A stretch of DNA of 64,000 nucleotides. Source: Clostridia bacterium (lineage in GTDB: Bacteria; Bacillota; Clostridia; Oscillospirales; Acutalibacteraceae). Positions within the stretch are counted from its first letter, which is position 1, and every line of letters starts with the position of its first letter. Below the pieces are notes generated by a model. It made no database searches and had not been told where the DNA came from. It saw only the letters and a list, made by a program, of their open reading frames with translations. Location of the stretch: contig JAFRQQ010000027.1 in NCBI GenBank assembly GCA_017428525.1, forward strand, positions 1-64,000, in the 5' to 3' direction. Positions 17,928 to 27,143 of this stretch are shown one piece after another. The position numbers and the translations under genes were made by a program.

Positions 17928-17976
17928 AAGGGCATAGAAAACCATCCATTTTGTCGCAAATCGGAGGATGATCAGC

Positions 17977-18549
17977 TTGGAGCTTCTCAAGCAGCGGATT
18001 CTGGAGCAGGGCGAAGGAATCGGTTCGGACATTGTGAAGGTTGATATGTTTCTGAATCATCAGATCGACGTGGAATTGCTCTGCGAAATCGGCAAGGAAT
18101 TCCATCGGCTTTTTGCGGCTGCATCCATCAATAAAATCGTGACGATCGAAGCATCAGGCATCGGAATTGCGTGCATTGCCGCGCAATATTTTTCCGTGCC
18201 TGTTGTTTTTGCTAAAAAGGGGCAAAACAAAAACGTCGGCAGCGACGTTTACACGGCCAACGTCCATTCCTTCACCAAGGGCACCGACACGGTCATCGGC
18301 ATTTCCAAGAAGTATCTGCACGCCGACGACCGGGTGCTGATCATCGATGATTTCCTTGCCAACGGCGAGGCCTGCAACGGCCTGATCGACATCATCGAGC
18401 GCCAGGCCGGCGCGGAGGTGGCGGGCATCGGCATCGTGATCGAAAAAGGCTTCCAGCTCGGCGGGCAGGCCCTGCGCGCGCGCGGCTATCATGTGGAATC
18501 CCTTGCGGTTATTCAATCCATTGAGAACGGCAACATTCTCTTTGGGTAA
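17977..18549 (+). CDS. xpt: Xanthine phosphoribosyltransferase
   Basis: Converts xanthine and PRPP to XMP. The PRPP motif VLIIDDFLANGEA is at about residue 120 and the xanthine-type N-terminus (M)ELLKQRI, with KVDMFLNHQID, matches the Xpt subfamily. The start is set at TTG 17977, nine bases after GGAGG; the ATG at 17968 abuts that ribosome binding site. 190 residues is normal. The transporter gene starts 29 bp downstream with no terminator between, so salvage and uptake are probably one operon. Confidence 0.93.
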   Translation: MELLKQRILEQGEGIGSDIVKVDMFLNHQIDVELLCEIGKEFHRLFAAASINKIVTIEASGIGIACIAAQYFSVPVVFAKKGQNKNVGSDVYTANVHSFTKGTDTVIGISKKYLHADDRVLIIDDFLANGEACNGLIDIIERQAGAEVAGIGIVIEKGFQLGGQALRARGYHVESLAVIQSIENGNILFG

Positions 18550-18578
18550 ATAATAATATTTATATGGAGGCAAACATC

Positions 18579-19835
18579 ATGAAGAAGTTCTCGAAGATCC
18601 TCGCAATTTTCCTGGCCCTTGCGCTCGTGCTCGGCTTTGCGGCATGCGGCGGCAAGGGTGAACCCACGGATACGCCCACCGCAGCGCCTGCGGACGAAAC
18701 CACCGCAGCCGACGCCAACGCAGCTTATGCCAACATCAAGATCGGCCTGATCTGCCTGCACGACGAAAACTCCACCTATGACAACAACTTCATCAAGGCG
18801 TTCAAAGAGGTTCAGGCTGAGCTCGGTCTTGCCGACAGCCAGGTCATGATCAAGACCAACATTGCGGAAGACGACGCCTGCTACACCGCGGCTGCAGAGC
18901 TTGCGGAAGAAGGCTGCAACATCATCTTTGCCGATTCCTTCGGCCATGAGACCTATATCCTGCAGGCCGCGAAGGAATTCACCGACGTACAGTTCTGCCA
19001 CGCGACCGGCACCCATGCGCACACCGAAAACGTGCCCAACTTCCACAATGCCTTCGCTTCCATCTATGAAGGCCGCTTCCTTGCCGGCGTTGCCGCGGGC
19101 ATGAAGCTCAATGAGATGATCGACAAGGGCGACATCACCGCCGAGCAGGCGAAGATCGGCTATGTCGGCGCGTTCCCCTATGCCGAAGTGAAGTCCGGTT
19201 ACACCTCCTTCTTCCTCGGCGCCCGCTATATCTGCCCGAGCGCAACGATGGAAGTCACCTTCACGAACTCCTGGTTCGACATCGCGCTTGAGAGAGAAGC
19301 CGCCCTCAAGCTCATCAACGACGGCTGTGTGCTCATCAGCCAGCATGCGGACTCCGAAGGCGCTCCCAAGGCCTGCGAAGAGAAGGGCGTGCCCGATGTT
19401 TCCTACAACATCGACACCGCTTCCATCGCGCCGAACACCGCGCTGATCTCCTCCCGCATCAACTGGGCGCCCTACTACAAGCTCGCCATTGACGCGGTTG
19501 TGAAGGGCGAAGCGATCCCCGCCGACTGGACCGGCACCATCGCGACCGGCTCCGTCGAGCTGCTCAAGCTCAACGAGACCGTCGCTGCCGAAGGCACGCA
19601 GGCGAAGCTGGACGAAATCATGAATCGCTTTGAAACCGGCGATCTGCATGTGTTTGACACCGCCACCTTCACCGTCAAGGGCGAAACCCTGACCACCTAC
19701 CTTGCGGACGTGGACGACGACGGCACCTTCACGGGCGAGACCGAAGCGGTTGCCGACGGCTACTTCCATGAGAGCGAGTTCCGTTCCGCGCCGTATTTCG
19801 ATATCGATATCGACGGCATCACGATCCTCGGCTAA
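18579..19835 (+). CDS. BMP-family nucleoside-binding lipoprotein
   Basis: Substrate-binding component of a BmpA/PnrA-type (purine) nucleoside ABC transporter. Signal peptide with lipobox GFAAC near residue 24, a short Thr/Ala/Pro linker, then the BMP fold with KIGLICLHDENSTYDNNF, the helix carrying FADSFGHETYI, and AKIGYVGAFPYAEVKSG. Start at 18579 after GGAGG rather than the upstream in-frame ATG at 18564, which precedes that site. Ligand choice (nucleoside) is inferred from family and from the adjoining xpt. Confidence 0.9.
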   Translation: MKKFSKILAIFLALALVLGFAACGGKGEPTDTPTAAPADETTAADANAAYANIKIGLICLHDENSTYDNNFIKAFKEVQAELGLADSQVMIKTNIAEDDACYTAAAELAEEGCNIIFADSFGHETYILQAAKEFTDVQFCHATGTHAHTENVPNFHNAFASIYEGRFLAGVAAGMKLNEMIDKGDITAEQAKIGYVGAFPYAEVKSGYTSFFLGARYICPSATMEVTFTNSWFDIALEREAALKLINDGCVLISQHADSEGAPKACEEKGVPDVSYNIDTASIAPNTALISSRINWAPYYKLAIDAVVKGEAIPADWTGTIATGSVELLKLNETVAAEGTQAKLDEIMNRFETGDLHVFDTATFTVKGETLTTYLADVDDDGTFTGETEAVADGYFHESEFRSAPYFDIDIDGITILG

Positions 19836-19851
19836 GCAATTGCAACAGGTT

Positions 19852-19885
19852 TTGGGCGAAGCACTTCGCTTCGCCCAAACTTCTT
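19852..19885 (+). terminator. Terminator or attenuator after the binding-protein gene
   Basis: TTGGGCGAAGC and GCTTCGCCCAA pair perfectly (11 bp, 5-base loop) and are followed by an interrupted T-run. Partial termination here would give more binding protein than membrane components, as is usual for such operons (inference). Confidence 0.75.
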
Positions 19886-19937
19886 TTATTTCCGAAAAGA
19901 ATGCAGCGCCGCGGCGCTGTGCTGTTTTCAGAAATAA
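19886..19937 (+). repeat. Long imperfect inverted repeat between binding protein and ATPase genes
   Basis: A 52-base inverted repeat around a 16-base perfect palindrome (CAGCGCCG/CGGCGCTG, 19904-19919); the outer arms TTATTTC...GAAATAA and GAAAA...TTTTC also pair, with a few mismatches. Directly behind the terminator-like stem. It may stabilise the mRNA 3' end of the upstream message or be a dispersed palindromic element. Confidence 0.7.
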
Positions 19938-20001
19938 GGCAGCCCCACACAAATCAGGCGCGCACCGCTGCTGCGCGATGCCGCCGAAAGGGAGGAAGCG
20001 T

Positions 20002-21534
20002 ATGGCAAACCCCGCCATTGAACTGAGAAACATCACCAAAGTCTTCGGCAGCATCGTTGCAAACAAAGACGTCAGCCTTACCGTTTATAAAGGGGAAATC
20101 CTTTCGCTGCTGGGCGAAAACGGCAGCGGCAAGACCACGCTGATGAATATGATCTCCGGCATCTACTTCCCGGACGCCGGCCAGATCTTCATCGACGGGC
20201 AGGAGGTCGTCATCCGCTCCCCGAAGGACGCCTTCGACCACAAGATCGGCATGATCCACCAGCATTTCAAGCTCGTCGACCGCTTCACCGCGGCCGAAAA
20301 TATCGTGCTGGGTCTGAAAGAAAAAGGGAAATTCAATATCAAGGACGTCGAAAAGAAGGTCGCGGAGATCAGCGCCCGCTACGGCTTTGAGATCGATCCT
20401 TCCAAGAAAATCTATGAAATGTCCGTTTCCGAAAAGCAGACCGTGGAAATCATCAAGGTGCTGTATCGCGGCGCGAACATTCTGATCCTCGACGAGCCGA
20501 CCGCCGTGCTCACCCCGCAGGAGACGGAGAAGCTCTTCGCCGTGATCCGCAACATGCGCGAGGACGGCAAGGCAATCATCATCATCACCCATAAGCTCCA
20601 CGAGGTGCTTGCCGTTTCCGATAAAGTGGCCGTGCTGCGCAAGGGCGAATACATCGGCACCGTGGAAACCAAGGACGCGACCGAATCGATCCTGACGGAA
20701 ATGATGGTCGGCAAGAAGATCAGCCTGAATATCGAGCGCTCCGAGCCGAAGGACGCGGTGGACCGCCTGTGCGTGGAGCATATCGACTGCGTAAGCCGCG
20801 ACGGCGTGCGCATTCTGAAGGATATCTCCTTCACCGCCCGCGCCGGAGAGATTCTCGGCATCGCCGGCATTGCCGGCAGCGGTCAGCGCGAGCTGCTCGA
20901 ATCCATCGCCGGCCTGCAGAAGCTGCACAGCGGCAGCATCATTTATCACAACCCCAAAACCGGCGCGCAGGAAAATCTCCGCGACAAAACGCCGACGCAG
21001 ATCCGCGAGCTCGGCGTGCGGCTCTCCTTTGTGCCGGAGGACCGCCTGGGCATGGGCCTGGTCGGCAACATGGACATCATCGACAACATGATGCTGCGCA
21101 GCTACCGCAAGGGCAAGACCATGTTTCTCGAGCGCAAAAAGCCCCGGACGCTCGCGGAAAAGATCATCAAGGATCTGGAGGTCGTCACGCCCGGCGCCAC
21201 AACGCCCGTGCGCAGGCTCTCGGGCGGCAACGTGCAGAAGGTGCTCGTCGGCCGTGAGATTTCCTCCTCCCCGACCGTGCTCATGGCGGCCTATCCCGTG
21301 CGCGGCCTGGACATCAATTCCTCTTATTTGATTTACAATCTGCTCAACGAGCAGAAGGAGAACGGCGCGGCCGTCATCTTTGTCGGCGAGGACCTCGACG
21401 TGCTCATCGAGCTTTGCGACCGGATCCTCGTGCTCAGCTCCGGGTGCGTGACCGGCATCGTGGACGGACGCACCGCCGATAAAAATGAAATCGGTCTGCT
21501 GATGACCAAAGCGGAAGGAGGCGCTGCAGAATGA
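20002..21534 (+). CDS. Nucleoside ABC transporter ATPase (NupO-like, two ATPase domains)
   Basis: 510 residues with two ABC domains in tandem. Domain 1 has Walker A GENGSGKTT, signature region MSVSEKQTVEI and Walker B ILILDEPTAVL; domain 2 has the family's altered Walker A GIAGSGQRE, signature RLSGGNVQK and an altered Walker B (VLMAAYPVRGLD). Only domain 1 is expected to be a normal ATPase site, as in NupO/RbsA relatives. Start at 20002 after GGAGG. Its last four bases overlap the next permease (ATGA). Confidence 0.92.
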   Translation: MANPAIELRNITKVFGSIVANKDVSLTVYKGEILSLLGENGSGKTTLMNMISGIYFPDAGQIFIDGQEVVIRSPKDAFDHKIGMIHQHFKLVDRFTAAENIVLGLKEKGKFNIKDVEKKVAEISARYGFEIDPSKKIYEMSVSEKQTVEIIKVLYRGANILILDEPTAVLTPQETEKLFAVIRNMREDGKAIIIITHKLHEVLAVSDKVAVLRKGEYIGTVETKDATESILTEMMVGKKISLNIERSEPKDAVDRLCVEHIDCVSRDGVRILKDISFTARAGEILGIAGIAGSGQRELLESIAGLQKLHSGSIIYHNPKTGAQENLRDKTPTQIRELGVRLSFVPEDRLGMGLVGNMDIIDNMMLRSYRKGKTMFLERKKPRTLAEKIIKDLEVVTPGATTPVRRLSGGNVQKVLVGREISSSPTVLMAAYPVRGLDINSSYLIYNLLNEQKENGAAVIFVGEDLDVLIELCDRILVLSSGCVTGIVDGRTADKNEIGLLMTKAEGGAAE

Positions 21535-22637
21535 ACAAACCCGAAAAGGCCGCAAGAGAGCCGCTGTTCCACATTGCGAAACGCAACGGCATCGCCTGGT
21601 GGAAGGCCTGGATCATCCGCGGCGTGGCCATCATCGCCTCCCTGATCGTCTGCGCGCTGATCATCGTGCTGCTGACCAAGCAGAACCCGCTCGAGGTCTA
21701 CGGCGCCATGATCAAGGGCAGCTTCGGCTCGCAGCGCAAATTCTGGGCGCTGCTGCAGAATCTGGCCATGCTGCTGTGCATCTCCTTGGCCGTGACCCCG
21801 GCCTTCAAAATGAAATTCTGGAATCTCGGCGCAGAAGGGCAGGTGCTGTTCGGCGGCCTGTGCAGCATGGTGCTGATGTTTGAGATCGGCGACCGGCTCC
21901 CGAACGCCGTGCTGATCCTCGCGATGCTGATCGCATCCATCCTCGGCGGCGTCCTCTGGGCGCTGATCCCGGCGGTATTCAAGGCGAAATGGAACACCAA
22001 CGAAAGCCTGTTCACGCTGATGATGAACTACGTTGCCATCCAGCTGGTCTCCTTCGCCATCATGGTCTGGGTGCCCAGCGGCTCGAGCGTCATGGGCGTG
22101 GTCAACGCCTCCACCAAGGCCGGCTGGCTGCCGGACCTGTTCGGCAAGAAGTATCTGATCAATATTCTGATCGTCGCGATCCTGACCGTCGTGATGTTCG
22201 TCTATCTGCGCTTCAGCAAGCACGGCTATGAGCTCGCCGTGGTGGGCGAAAGCGAAAACACGGCGCGCTACATCGGCATCAACGTCAAAAAGGTCATCAT
22301 CCGCACCATGATCCTCTCCGGCGCGGTCTGCGGCCTGGCGGGCTTCCTGCTCGTCTCCGGCACGAACCACACGATTTCCAAGGACCTCGCGGGCGGCAAC
22401 GGCTTCACGGCCATCATGGTCTCGTGGCTGGCGAAATTCAATCCCCTGCTGATGGTCATCACCTCGTTCCTGATCGTCTTCCTGCAGCGCGGCGCCGGTG
22501 AAATCGCAACGAATTTCAACCTGAACACCAGCATCGCGGATATCCTGACCGGCATCATCATCTTCTTCATCATCGGCTGCGAATTCTTCATCAACTATCA
22601 GATCAAATCCACCAAATCCGGGAAGGAGGGCAAATAA
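21531..22637 (+). CDS. Nucleoside ABC transporter permease (NupP-like)
   Basis: 368-residue BPD-transp-2 permease with about eight to ten membrane segments. Family stretches include AEGQVLFGGL after the third segment and the cytoplasmic loop ELAVVGESENTARYIGI, which contacts the ATPase, followed by SGAVCGLAGFLLVSG. Starts inside the ATPase stop and abuts the next permease, so the three are a unit. Confidence 0.92.
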   Translation: MNKPEKAAREPLFHIAKRNGIAWWKAWIIRGVAIIASLIVCALIIVLLTKQNPLEVYGAMIKGSFGSQRKFWALLQNLAMLLCISLAVTPAFKMKFWNLGAEGQVLFGGLCSMVLMFEIGDRLPNAVLILAMLIASILGGVLWALIPAVFKAKWNTNESLFTLMMNYVAIQLVSFAIMVWVPSGSSVMGVVNASTKAGWLPDLFGKKYLINILIVAILTVVMFVYLRFSKHGYELAVVGESENTARYIGINVKKVIIRTMILSGAVCGLAGFLLVSGTNHTISKDLAGGNGFTAIMVSWLAKFNPLLMVITSFLIVFLQRGAGEIATNFNLNTSIADILTGIIIFFIIGCEFFINYQIKSTKSGKEGK

Positions 22638-23621
22638 ATGATTTCAACCATTGCTTCCTTCATCAACGCCGCGATCATTCAGGGCATTCCCCTGCTCTTC
22701 GGCGCCACCGGTGAAATCATCACCGAAAAGACCGGCAACCTGAACCTCGGCATTCCCGGCATCATGTATGTCGGCGGCATCTCCGGCATCATCGCAGGCT
22801 ATCTCTATGAGCATTCGACTGAAACGCCCGTGCCGCTGCTCTGCATCCTGATCACGCTCGCCGCCTCCCTCTTCGGCTCGGCGCTGCTTTCCTTCATCTA
22901 CGCGTTCCTGACGCAGACGCTCAAGGCGAATCAGAACGTGACCGGCCTTGCGCTGACCACCTTCGGCGTGGGCATCGGCAACTTCTTCGGCGGATCGCTC
23001 CTCAAGCTCTTCAACGAGAGCGGCTCCATCTCCCTGATCAGCACCGGTCTGGCTTACAAAACGAGCCTGCCCTTCGCGGACAAGCTCGGCCTGTTCGGCA
23101 GGACCTTCCTCTCCTTCGGCTTCCTGGCCTATACGGCGGTCCTGATCGCACTCGTTTCCTCCTATGTGCTCAACCGCACGCGCACCGGCCTGAACCTGCG
23201 CGCGATCGGCGAAAATCCCGCGACTGCAGATGCGGCCGGCATCAACGTCAACCGCTACAAATACCTCGCGACGATCATCGGCGGCATGATCGCGGGTCTC
23301 GGCGGCCTCTACTTCGTGATGGATTACACCGCCGGCGCGTGGACGAACAACGGCTTCGGCGACCGCGGCTGGCTGGCCATCGCCATCGTGATTTTCGCGC
23401 TGTGGAAGCCGAAATCCGCGATCTGGAGCTCCTTCATCTTCGGCGGTCTGTATATCATCTGCGTGTATATCCCGGGCCTCTCCTCGAGCTCGAAAGAGCT
23501 GATCAAAATGCTCCCCTACGTTGTGACGATTCTGGTGCTGGTCTTCATCAGCGCAAAGAAGAAAAAGGAGCATCAGCCCCCGCAGAGCCTCGGTCTCTCC
23601 TATTTCCGCGAGGACCGCTGA
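22638..23621 (+). CDS. Nucleoside ABC transporter permease (NupQ-like)
   Basis: 327-residue second permease of the same BPD-transp-2 type, with TGEIITEKTGNLNLGIPG at the N-terminus and the coupling loop LRAIGENPATADAAGIN. It begins immediately after the previous stop. A strong terminator follows at 23643, closing the xpt operon. Confidence 0.92.
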   Translation: MISTIASFINAAIIQGIPLLFGATGEIITEKTGNLNLGIPGIMYVGGISGIIAGYLYEHSTETPVPLLCILITLAASLFGSALLSFIYAFLTQTLKANQNVTGLALTTFGVGIGNFFGGSLLKLFNESGSISLISTGLAYKTSLPFADKLGLFGRTFLSFGFLAYTAVLIALVSSYVLNRTRTGLNLRAIGENPATADAAGINVNRYKYLATIIGGMIAGLGGLYFVMDYTAGAWTNNGFGDRGWLAIAIVIFALWKPKSAIWSSFIFGGLYIICVYIPGLSSSSKELIKMLPYVVTILVLVFISAKKKKEHQPPQSLGLSYFREDR

Positions 23622-23642
23622 GCACAATCGAATTATTTCAAC

Positions 23643-23676
23643 CGCGCCTGCCCCGATACGGGACAGGCGCGTTTTT
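23643..23676 (+). terminator. Terminator of the xpt-transporter operon
   Basis: A 13-base arm pair starting CGCGCCTG and ending CAGGCGCG with one mismatch and a 3-base loop, followed by TTTTT. Confidence 0.9.
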
Positions 23677-23682
23677 CTGCAT

Positions 23683-23714
23683 AAAAAAGCTCCCGCACAT
23701 TTCTGCACGGGAGC
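23683..23714 (-). terminator. Terminator of rpsB-tsf
   Basis: On the minus strand GCTCCCGTGCA and TGTGCGGGAGC pair around GAAA and are followed by six T bases, 17 bases after the tsf stop. Confidence 0.88.
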
Positions 23715-23730
23715 CGGAATCACAGTATTC

Positions 23731-24828
23731 TTATTTGATCATGCTGGCGACTTCGGAAGCGAAATCGTCGGCCTTCTTCTCGATGCCTTCGCCCTTGGCG
23801 AAACGGGTGAAGCCGGTCACCTTGATGCTCGCGCCGAGCTTCTTGGCCACGTCCGCCACATAACCGGCGACATTGCCCTCAAACAGGTCGGAGCGGACAA
23901 ACGCCTGATTCAGCAGGCAGATTTCCTTGATCTGCTTGTTCACACGGCCGTCGATCGCCTTGCCGAAGATCGGGTTCGCGGCAAACGCCTCTTTGCCGGC
24001 CACTGCGACCTGCGCAAGCGCGGCAACCGCTTCCTTGGAGAGGAAGTTGAAGAGGAACTTGTTGTTCTTCTGCTCCTCATAAGCGGCGACGTCCGCATCG
24101 CTCCAGAGCTTGTCGCTCAGGGTCTGCTCAATGGCCTTGAGCAGCACGGGCTTGGGCAGCGTGTCGGGCTTGTTCAGCGCGCTCTCGATGGTGATGTTTC
24201 TCATCTTGGCCAGCTCGTCGGCAGAGATGTCCGCCTCGCTGAGATACTCGGGATTCATCGCGGCGACCTGCATGGCAATGTTCTTGCCCATGGCCTGGAA
24301 TTCGTCGGAATTCACGTCGGCGTCGGTCTCAAAGGAAACGAGCACGCCCACGGAACCGCCGGCATGGATATAGGAAGCGACCGTGCCCTCCATAAGAGCA
24401 AAGCGGCGCAGCTTCATGTTTTCACGGATCTTCAGGAACAGCTCCTGGATCGCATCGGCCACGGAAACGGAACCGTCCGCGATCGTTGCGGCAGACAGCG
24501 CGTCCACATCGGCGGGCTTGACCGCCACGACCGTCTTTGCGATCTGATTGGCCAGCGCGACGAACTCGGGGTTCTTGCCCACGAAGTCGGTCTCGCAGTT
24601 GAGCTCCACGAGCGCGGATGCATTCGCATCACTGTAAACGCCGATCACGCCTTCCGCGGCAACGCGGCCGGCCTTCTTCGCAGCAGTGGCAAGGCCCTTC
24701 TCGCGCAGGATCTCAACGGCCTTATCCATATCGCCGTCAGCCTCGACGAGCGCCTTCTTGCAGTCCATCATGCCGACATTGGTCTTCTCTCTGAGTGCCT
24801 GAACGTCTTTCGCTGTAAATGCTGCCAT
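23731..24828 (-). CDS. tsf: Elongation factor Ts with enlarged core domain
   Basis: Guanine-nucleotide exchange factor for EF-Tu. The N-terminal UBA-like domain (VQALREKTNVGMMDCKKAL) and the TDFV motif (80-83) that contacts EF-Tu are intact. At 365 residues it is longer than the usual 280-310; an extra stretch of roughly 65 residues (about 221-288) separates two parts that are normally closer, before KQIKEICLLNQAFV. Whether this is lineage-typical cannot be told here. It lies two bases after rpsB and ends at a strong terminator. Confidence 0.94.
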   Translation of the reverse strand: MAAFTAKDVQALREKTNVGMMDCKKALVEADGDMDKAVEILREKGLATAAKKAGRVAAEGVIGVYSDANASALVELNCETDFVGKNPEFVALANQIAKTVVAVKPADVDALSAATIADGSVSVADAIQELFLKIRENMKLRRFALMEGTVASYIHAGGSVGVLVSFETDADVNSDEFQAMGKNIAMQVAAMNPEYLSEADISADELAKMRNITIESALNKPDTLPKPVLLKAIEQTLSDKLWSDADVAAYEEQKNNKFLFNFLSKEAVAALAQVAVAGKEAFAANPIFGKAIDGRVNKQIKEICLLNQAFVRSDLFEGNVAGYVADVAKKLGASIKVTGFTRFAKGEGIEKKADDFASEVASMIK

Positions 24829-24830
24829 GA

Positions 24831-25562
24831 TTATTCCTCCTCTGCCTCTGCCTCGGCTTCTGCGACGGGCGCATTCTGCTCGCCCTGCTTGCCCTCGATG
24901 ACAGCGTCGGCCATCGCGCCCGCAATCAGGCGGACAGCGCGGATCGCGTCGTCATTGCCGGGGATCACATAATCGATCTCATCGGGATCGCAGTTGGTAT
25001 CAACAATCGCCACGATGGGGATGCCGAGCTTCTTCGCCTCGAGAACGGCGATGCGCTCCTTGCGGGGGTCGACGATGAACATCGCAGCGGGCTGCTTCTT
25101 CATGCCGGTGATGCCGCCCATGAATTTTTCGAGCTTTTCGATCTCAAGCGCGAGCTTGGCGCTCTCCTTCTTCGGGAGCAGATCGAAGGTGCCGTCGGAC
25201 TCCATGGTCTTGAGCTGCGCAAGACGTCTGATGCGCTTCTGAATGGTGTTGAAGTTGGTGAGCATGCCGCCGAGCCAACGGGCGTTGACATAGGGCATGC
25301 CGCAGCGGGTGGCCTCATCCTTGATGGATTCCTGCGCCTGCTTCTTGGTGCCGACGAACAGGATCTCGCCGCCGTCCGCAGCGACCTCGCGCACGAAGAG
25401 ATAAGCTTCTTCGAGCTTCTTGACCGTCTTCTGCAGGTCAATGATGTAGATGCCGTTGCGCTCGGTGAAGATGTAGGGCGCCATCTTGGGGTTCCATCTT
25501 CTGGTCTGGTGTCCGAAATGGACGCCTGCTTCGAGTAATTGCTTCATGGATACGACTGACAT
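24831..25562 (-). CDS. rpsB: 30S ribosomal protein S2
   Basis: N-terminus [22 protein letters not shown]-type and the blocks [26 protein letters not shown] and [11 protein letters not shown] identify S2. 243 residues with a short acidic C-terminal tail (EAEAEAEEE). The AGGAGG ribosome binding site is eight bases upstream. Promoter and structured leader are annotated separately; tsf follows after two bases. Confidence 0.97.
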   Translation of the reverse strand: MSVVSMKQLLEAGVHFGHQTRRWNPKMAPYIFTERNGIYIIDLQKTVKKLEEAYLFVREVAADGGEILFVGTKKQAQESIKDEATRCGMPYVNARWLGGMLTNFNTIQKRIRRLAQLKTMESDGTFDLLPKKESAKLALEIEKLEKFMGGITGMKKQPAAMFIVDPRKERIAVLEAKKLGIPIVAIVDTNCDPDEIDYVIPGNDDAIRAVRLIAGAMADAVIEGKQGEQNAPVAEAEAEAEEE

Positions 25563-25682
25563 TGTTTTTCCTCCTTTTGTTATTTGTATCTAATGTCAGA
25601 TACGAACCGCCGCAGCGCCTGATTGCCGACACGCCGGTTGCCCGGCGCACACTCGGTAAGAATAGCGCCGCGTGTGATTTGC
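25563..25682 (-). promoter_or_regulatory. Structured rpsB leader, candidate S2 autoregulatory element
   Basis: About 120 bases of transcript precede rpsB. It contains a GC-rich hairpin CGCCGG-GCAA-CCGGCG with a GNRA-type loop and, closer to the ribosome binding site, GTATCT...AGATAC (6-bp stem, 6-base loop). Ribosomal-protein operons are often controlled by such leaders; binding of S2 is inference. Confidence 0.5.
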
Positions 25683-25688
25683 CGTGAT

Positions 25689-25717
25689 ATTATAGCACAG
25701 GTTCCCCTGAATTGCAA
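25689..25717 (-). promoter_or_regulatory. Promoter of rpsB-tsf
   Basis: Minus strand TTGCAA (25712-25717), 17-bp spacer, TATAAT (25689-25694). Confidence 0.85.
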
Positions 25718-25751
25718 GCATTATTTTAAGTAATTGAAAAGATTTTTATGC

Positions 25752-27143
25752 TTACGCGCGATGCCATTTGACGCCCTGCGCGGTATCCTCGAGCACGATG
25801 CCCATCTCCTTGAGCGCGTCGCGGATGCGGTCCGCCTCCGCCCAGTTGCGCTCCTTACGCGCCTGCGTGCGTGCTTCGATCATCGCATCGATCTCGGCGT
25901 CGAGCGTTTCGGTCTTGCGGTTGTAGACCAGACCCAGCACGCCGGTCAGCTTGTCGAACACCTCGGCCGCATAGGTCAGGTCGCCCTTGGAAGCGCCCTT
26001 GCCCAGGAGGCTGCCGTTGATGTCGCGCACAAGCTCGAACACGGCGGAGAGGCCGTCGGCGGTATTCAGGTCGTCATCCATCGCCTCGATGAACTGCGCC
26101 GTGCGCGCATCCGCAAACGCCTTGACCGCATCGCTGCACGCGCCCTCCGGCGCGGTCTGCAGCTCGAAATCCAGGCTGTCGCGGCAGGTGTAAAGCCGGG
26201 TCAGCGACGCCTTGCACTGCTCGATGATCTCGATGCTGTAGTTGATCGGGCTGCGGTAGGAGGAGGAGATCATCAGATAGCGGATCGGCTCATAGCCGTA
26301 GACCGCCGCCACGTCGCGCACGGTTTTGAAATTGCCCAGAGATTTGGACATCTTCACGTTGTCGACGTTGATGTAGCCGTTGTGCATCCAGTAATGCGCG
26401 AAGGGCTTGCCGGTGAAGCATTCGCTCTGCGCGATCTCATTCTCATGATGCGGGAAGATCAGATCCTGCCCGCCGCAGTGGATATCGATGCTTTCGCCGA
26501 GATAGCGGCCGACCATGGCGGAGCATTCGATGTGCCAGCCGGGACGGCCCTTGCCCCACGGAGAATCCCAGGCGGGCTCGCCGGGCTTCGCGGCCTTCCA
26601 GAGCGCGAAATCCATCGGGTCGCGCTTGATTTCGCCGACCATGATGCGCGCGCCGGCCTCGAGCTCCTCGAGCGGCTGATGCGAGAGCTTGCCGTACTCC
26701 GCAAAGGTTCTGGGGCTGAAATACACGTCGCCGTCCGCTTCATAGGCATGTCCGTTTTCGATCAGGCCGCTGACGATGGCGATGATCTGATCGATGTTTT
26801 CCGTCGCCTTGGGATGAATATCCGCCGGGCGGAAATTCAGGCCCTTCGCATCCGTCCAGAATTCCTCAATGTACTTTTCGGCAATCTGATCGTAGGTCGC
26901 GCCCTCTTCGTTGGCGCGCTTGATGATCTTGTCGTCGATGTCGGTGAAATTCTGCACGAACGTCACCTTGTAGCCGCGGAATTCCAGATAGCGGCGCAGC
27001 ACGTCAAACACGCAGATCGGCCGCGCGTTGCCGATATGAATGAAGTTGTAGACCGTCGGGCCGCAGGCGTAAATCTTTACTTCGCCCGGCGTGATGGGCA
27101 CAAAGTCCTCTTTATTTCTGGTCAGCGTATTATAGATTTTCAT
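25752..27143 (-). CDS. cysS: Cysteinyl-tRNA synthetase
   Basis: Class I synthetase charging tRNA(Cys). N-terminal (M)KIYNTLTRNKEDF, the HIGH-type block FIHIGNARP near residue 35, zinc-ligand segments around GWHIECSAM and CGGQDLIFPHHENE, and the KMSKSLGN motif near 270. 463 residues, normal. The start overlaps the end of cysE by 14 bp, so both depend on the T-box upstream of cysE. No terminator is seen before the rpsB promoter. Confidence 0.97.
   Translation of the reverse strand: MKIYNTLTRNKEDFVPITPGEVKIYACGPTVYNFIHIGNARPICVFDVLRRYLEFRGYKVTFVQNFTDIDDKIIKRANEEGATYDQIAEKYIEEFWTDAKGLNFRPADIHPKATENIDQIIAIVSGLIENGHAYEADGDVYFSPRTFAEYGKLSHQPLEELEAGARIMVGEIKRDPMDFALWKAAKPGEPAWDSPWGKGRPGWHIECSAMVGRYLGESIDIHCGGQDLIFPHHENEIAQSECFTGKPFAHYWMHNGYINVDNVKMSKSLGNFKTVRDVAAVYGYEPIRYLMISSSYRSPINYSIEIIEQCKASLTRLYTCRDSLDFELQTAPEGACSDAVKAFADARTAQFIEAMDDDLNTADGLSAVFELVRDINGSLLGKGASKGDLTYAAEVFDKLTGVLGLVYNRKTETLDAEIDAMIEARTQARKERNWAEADRIRDALKEMGIVLEDTAQGVKWHRA

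Noticed and set aside
17800-17976. Purine riboswitch upstream of xpt
   Set aside because: The leader after the TATAAT is too short and lacks the conserved loop and junction sequences of the aptamer.
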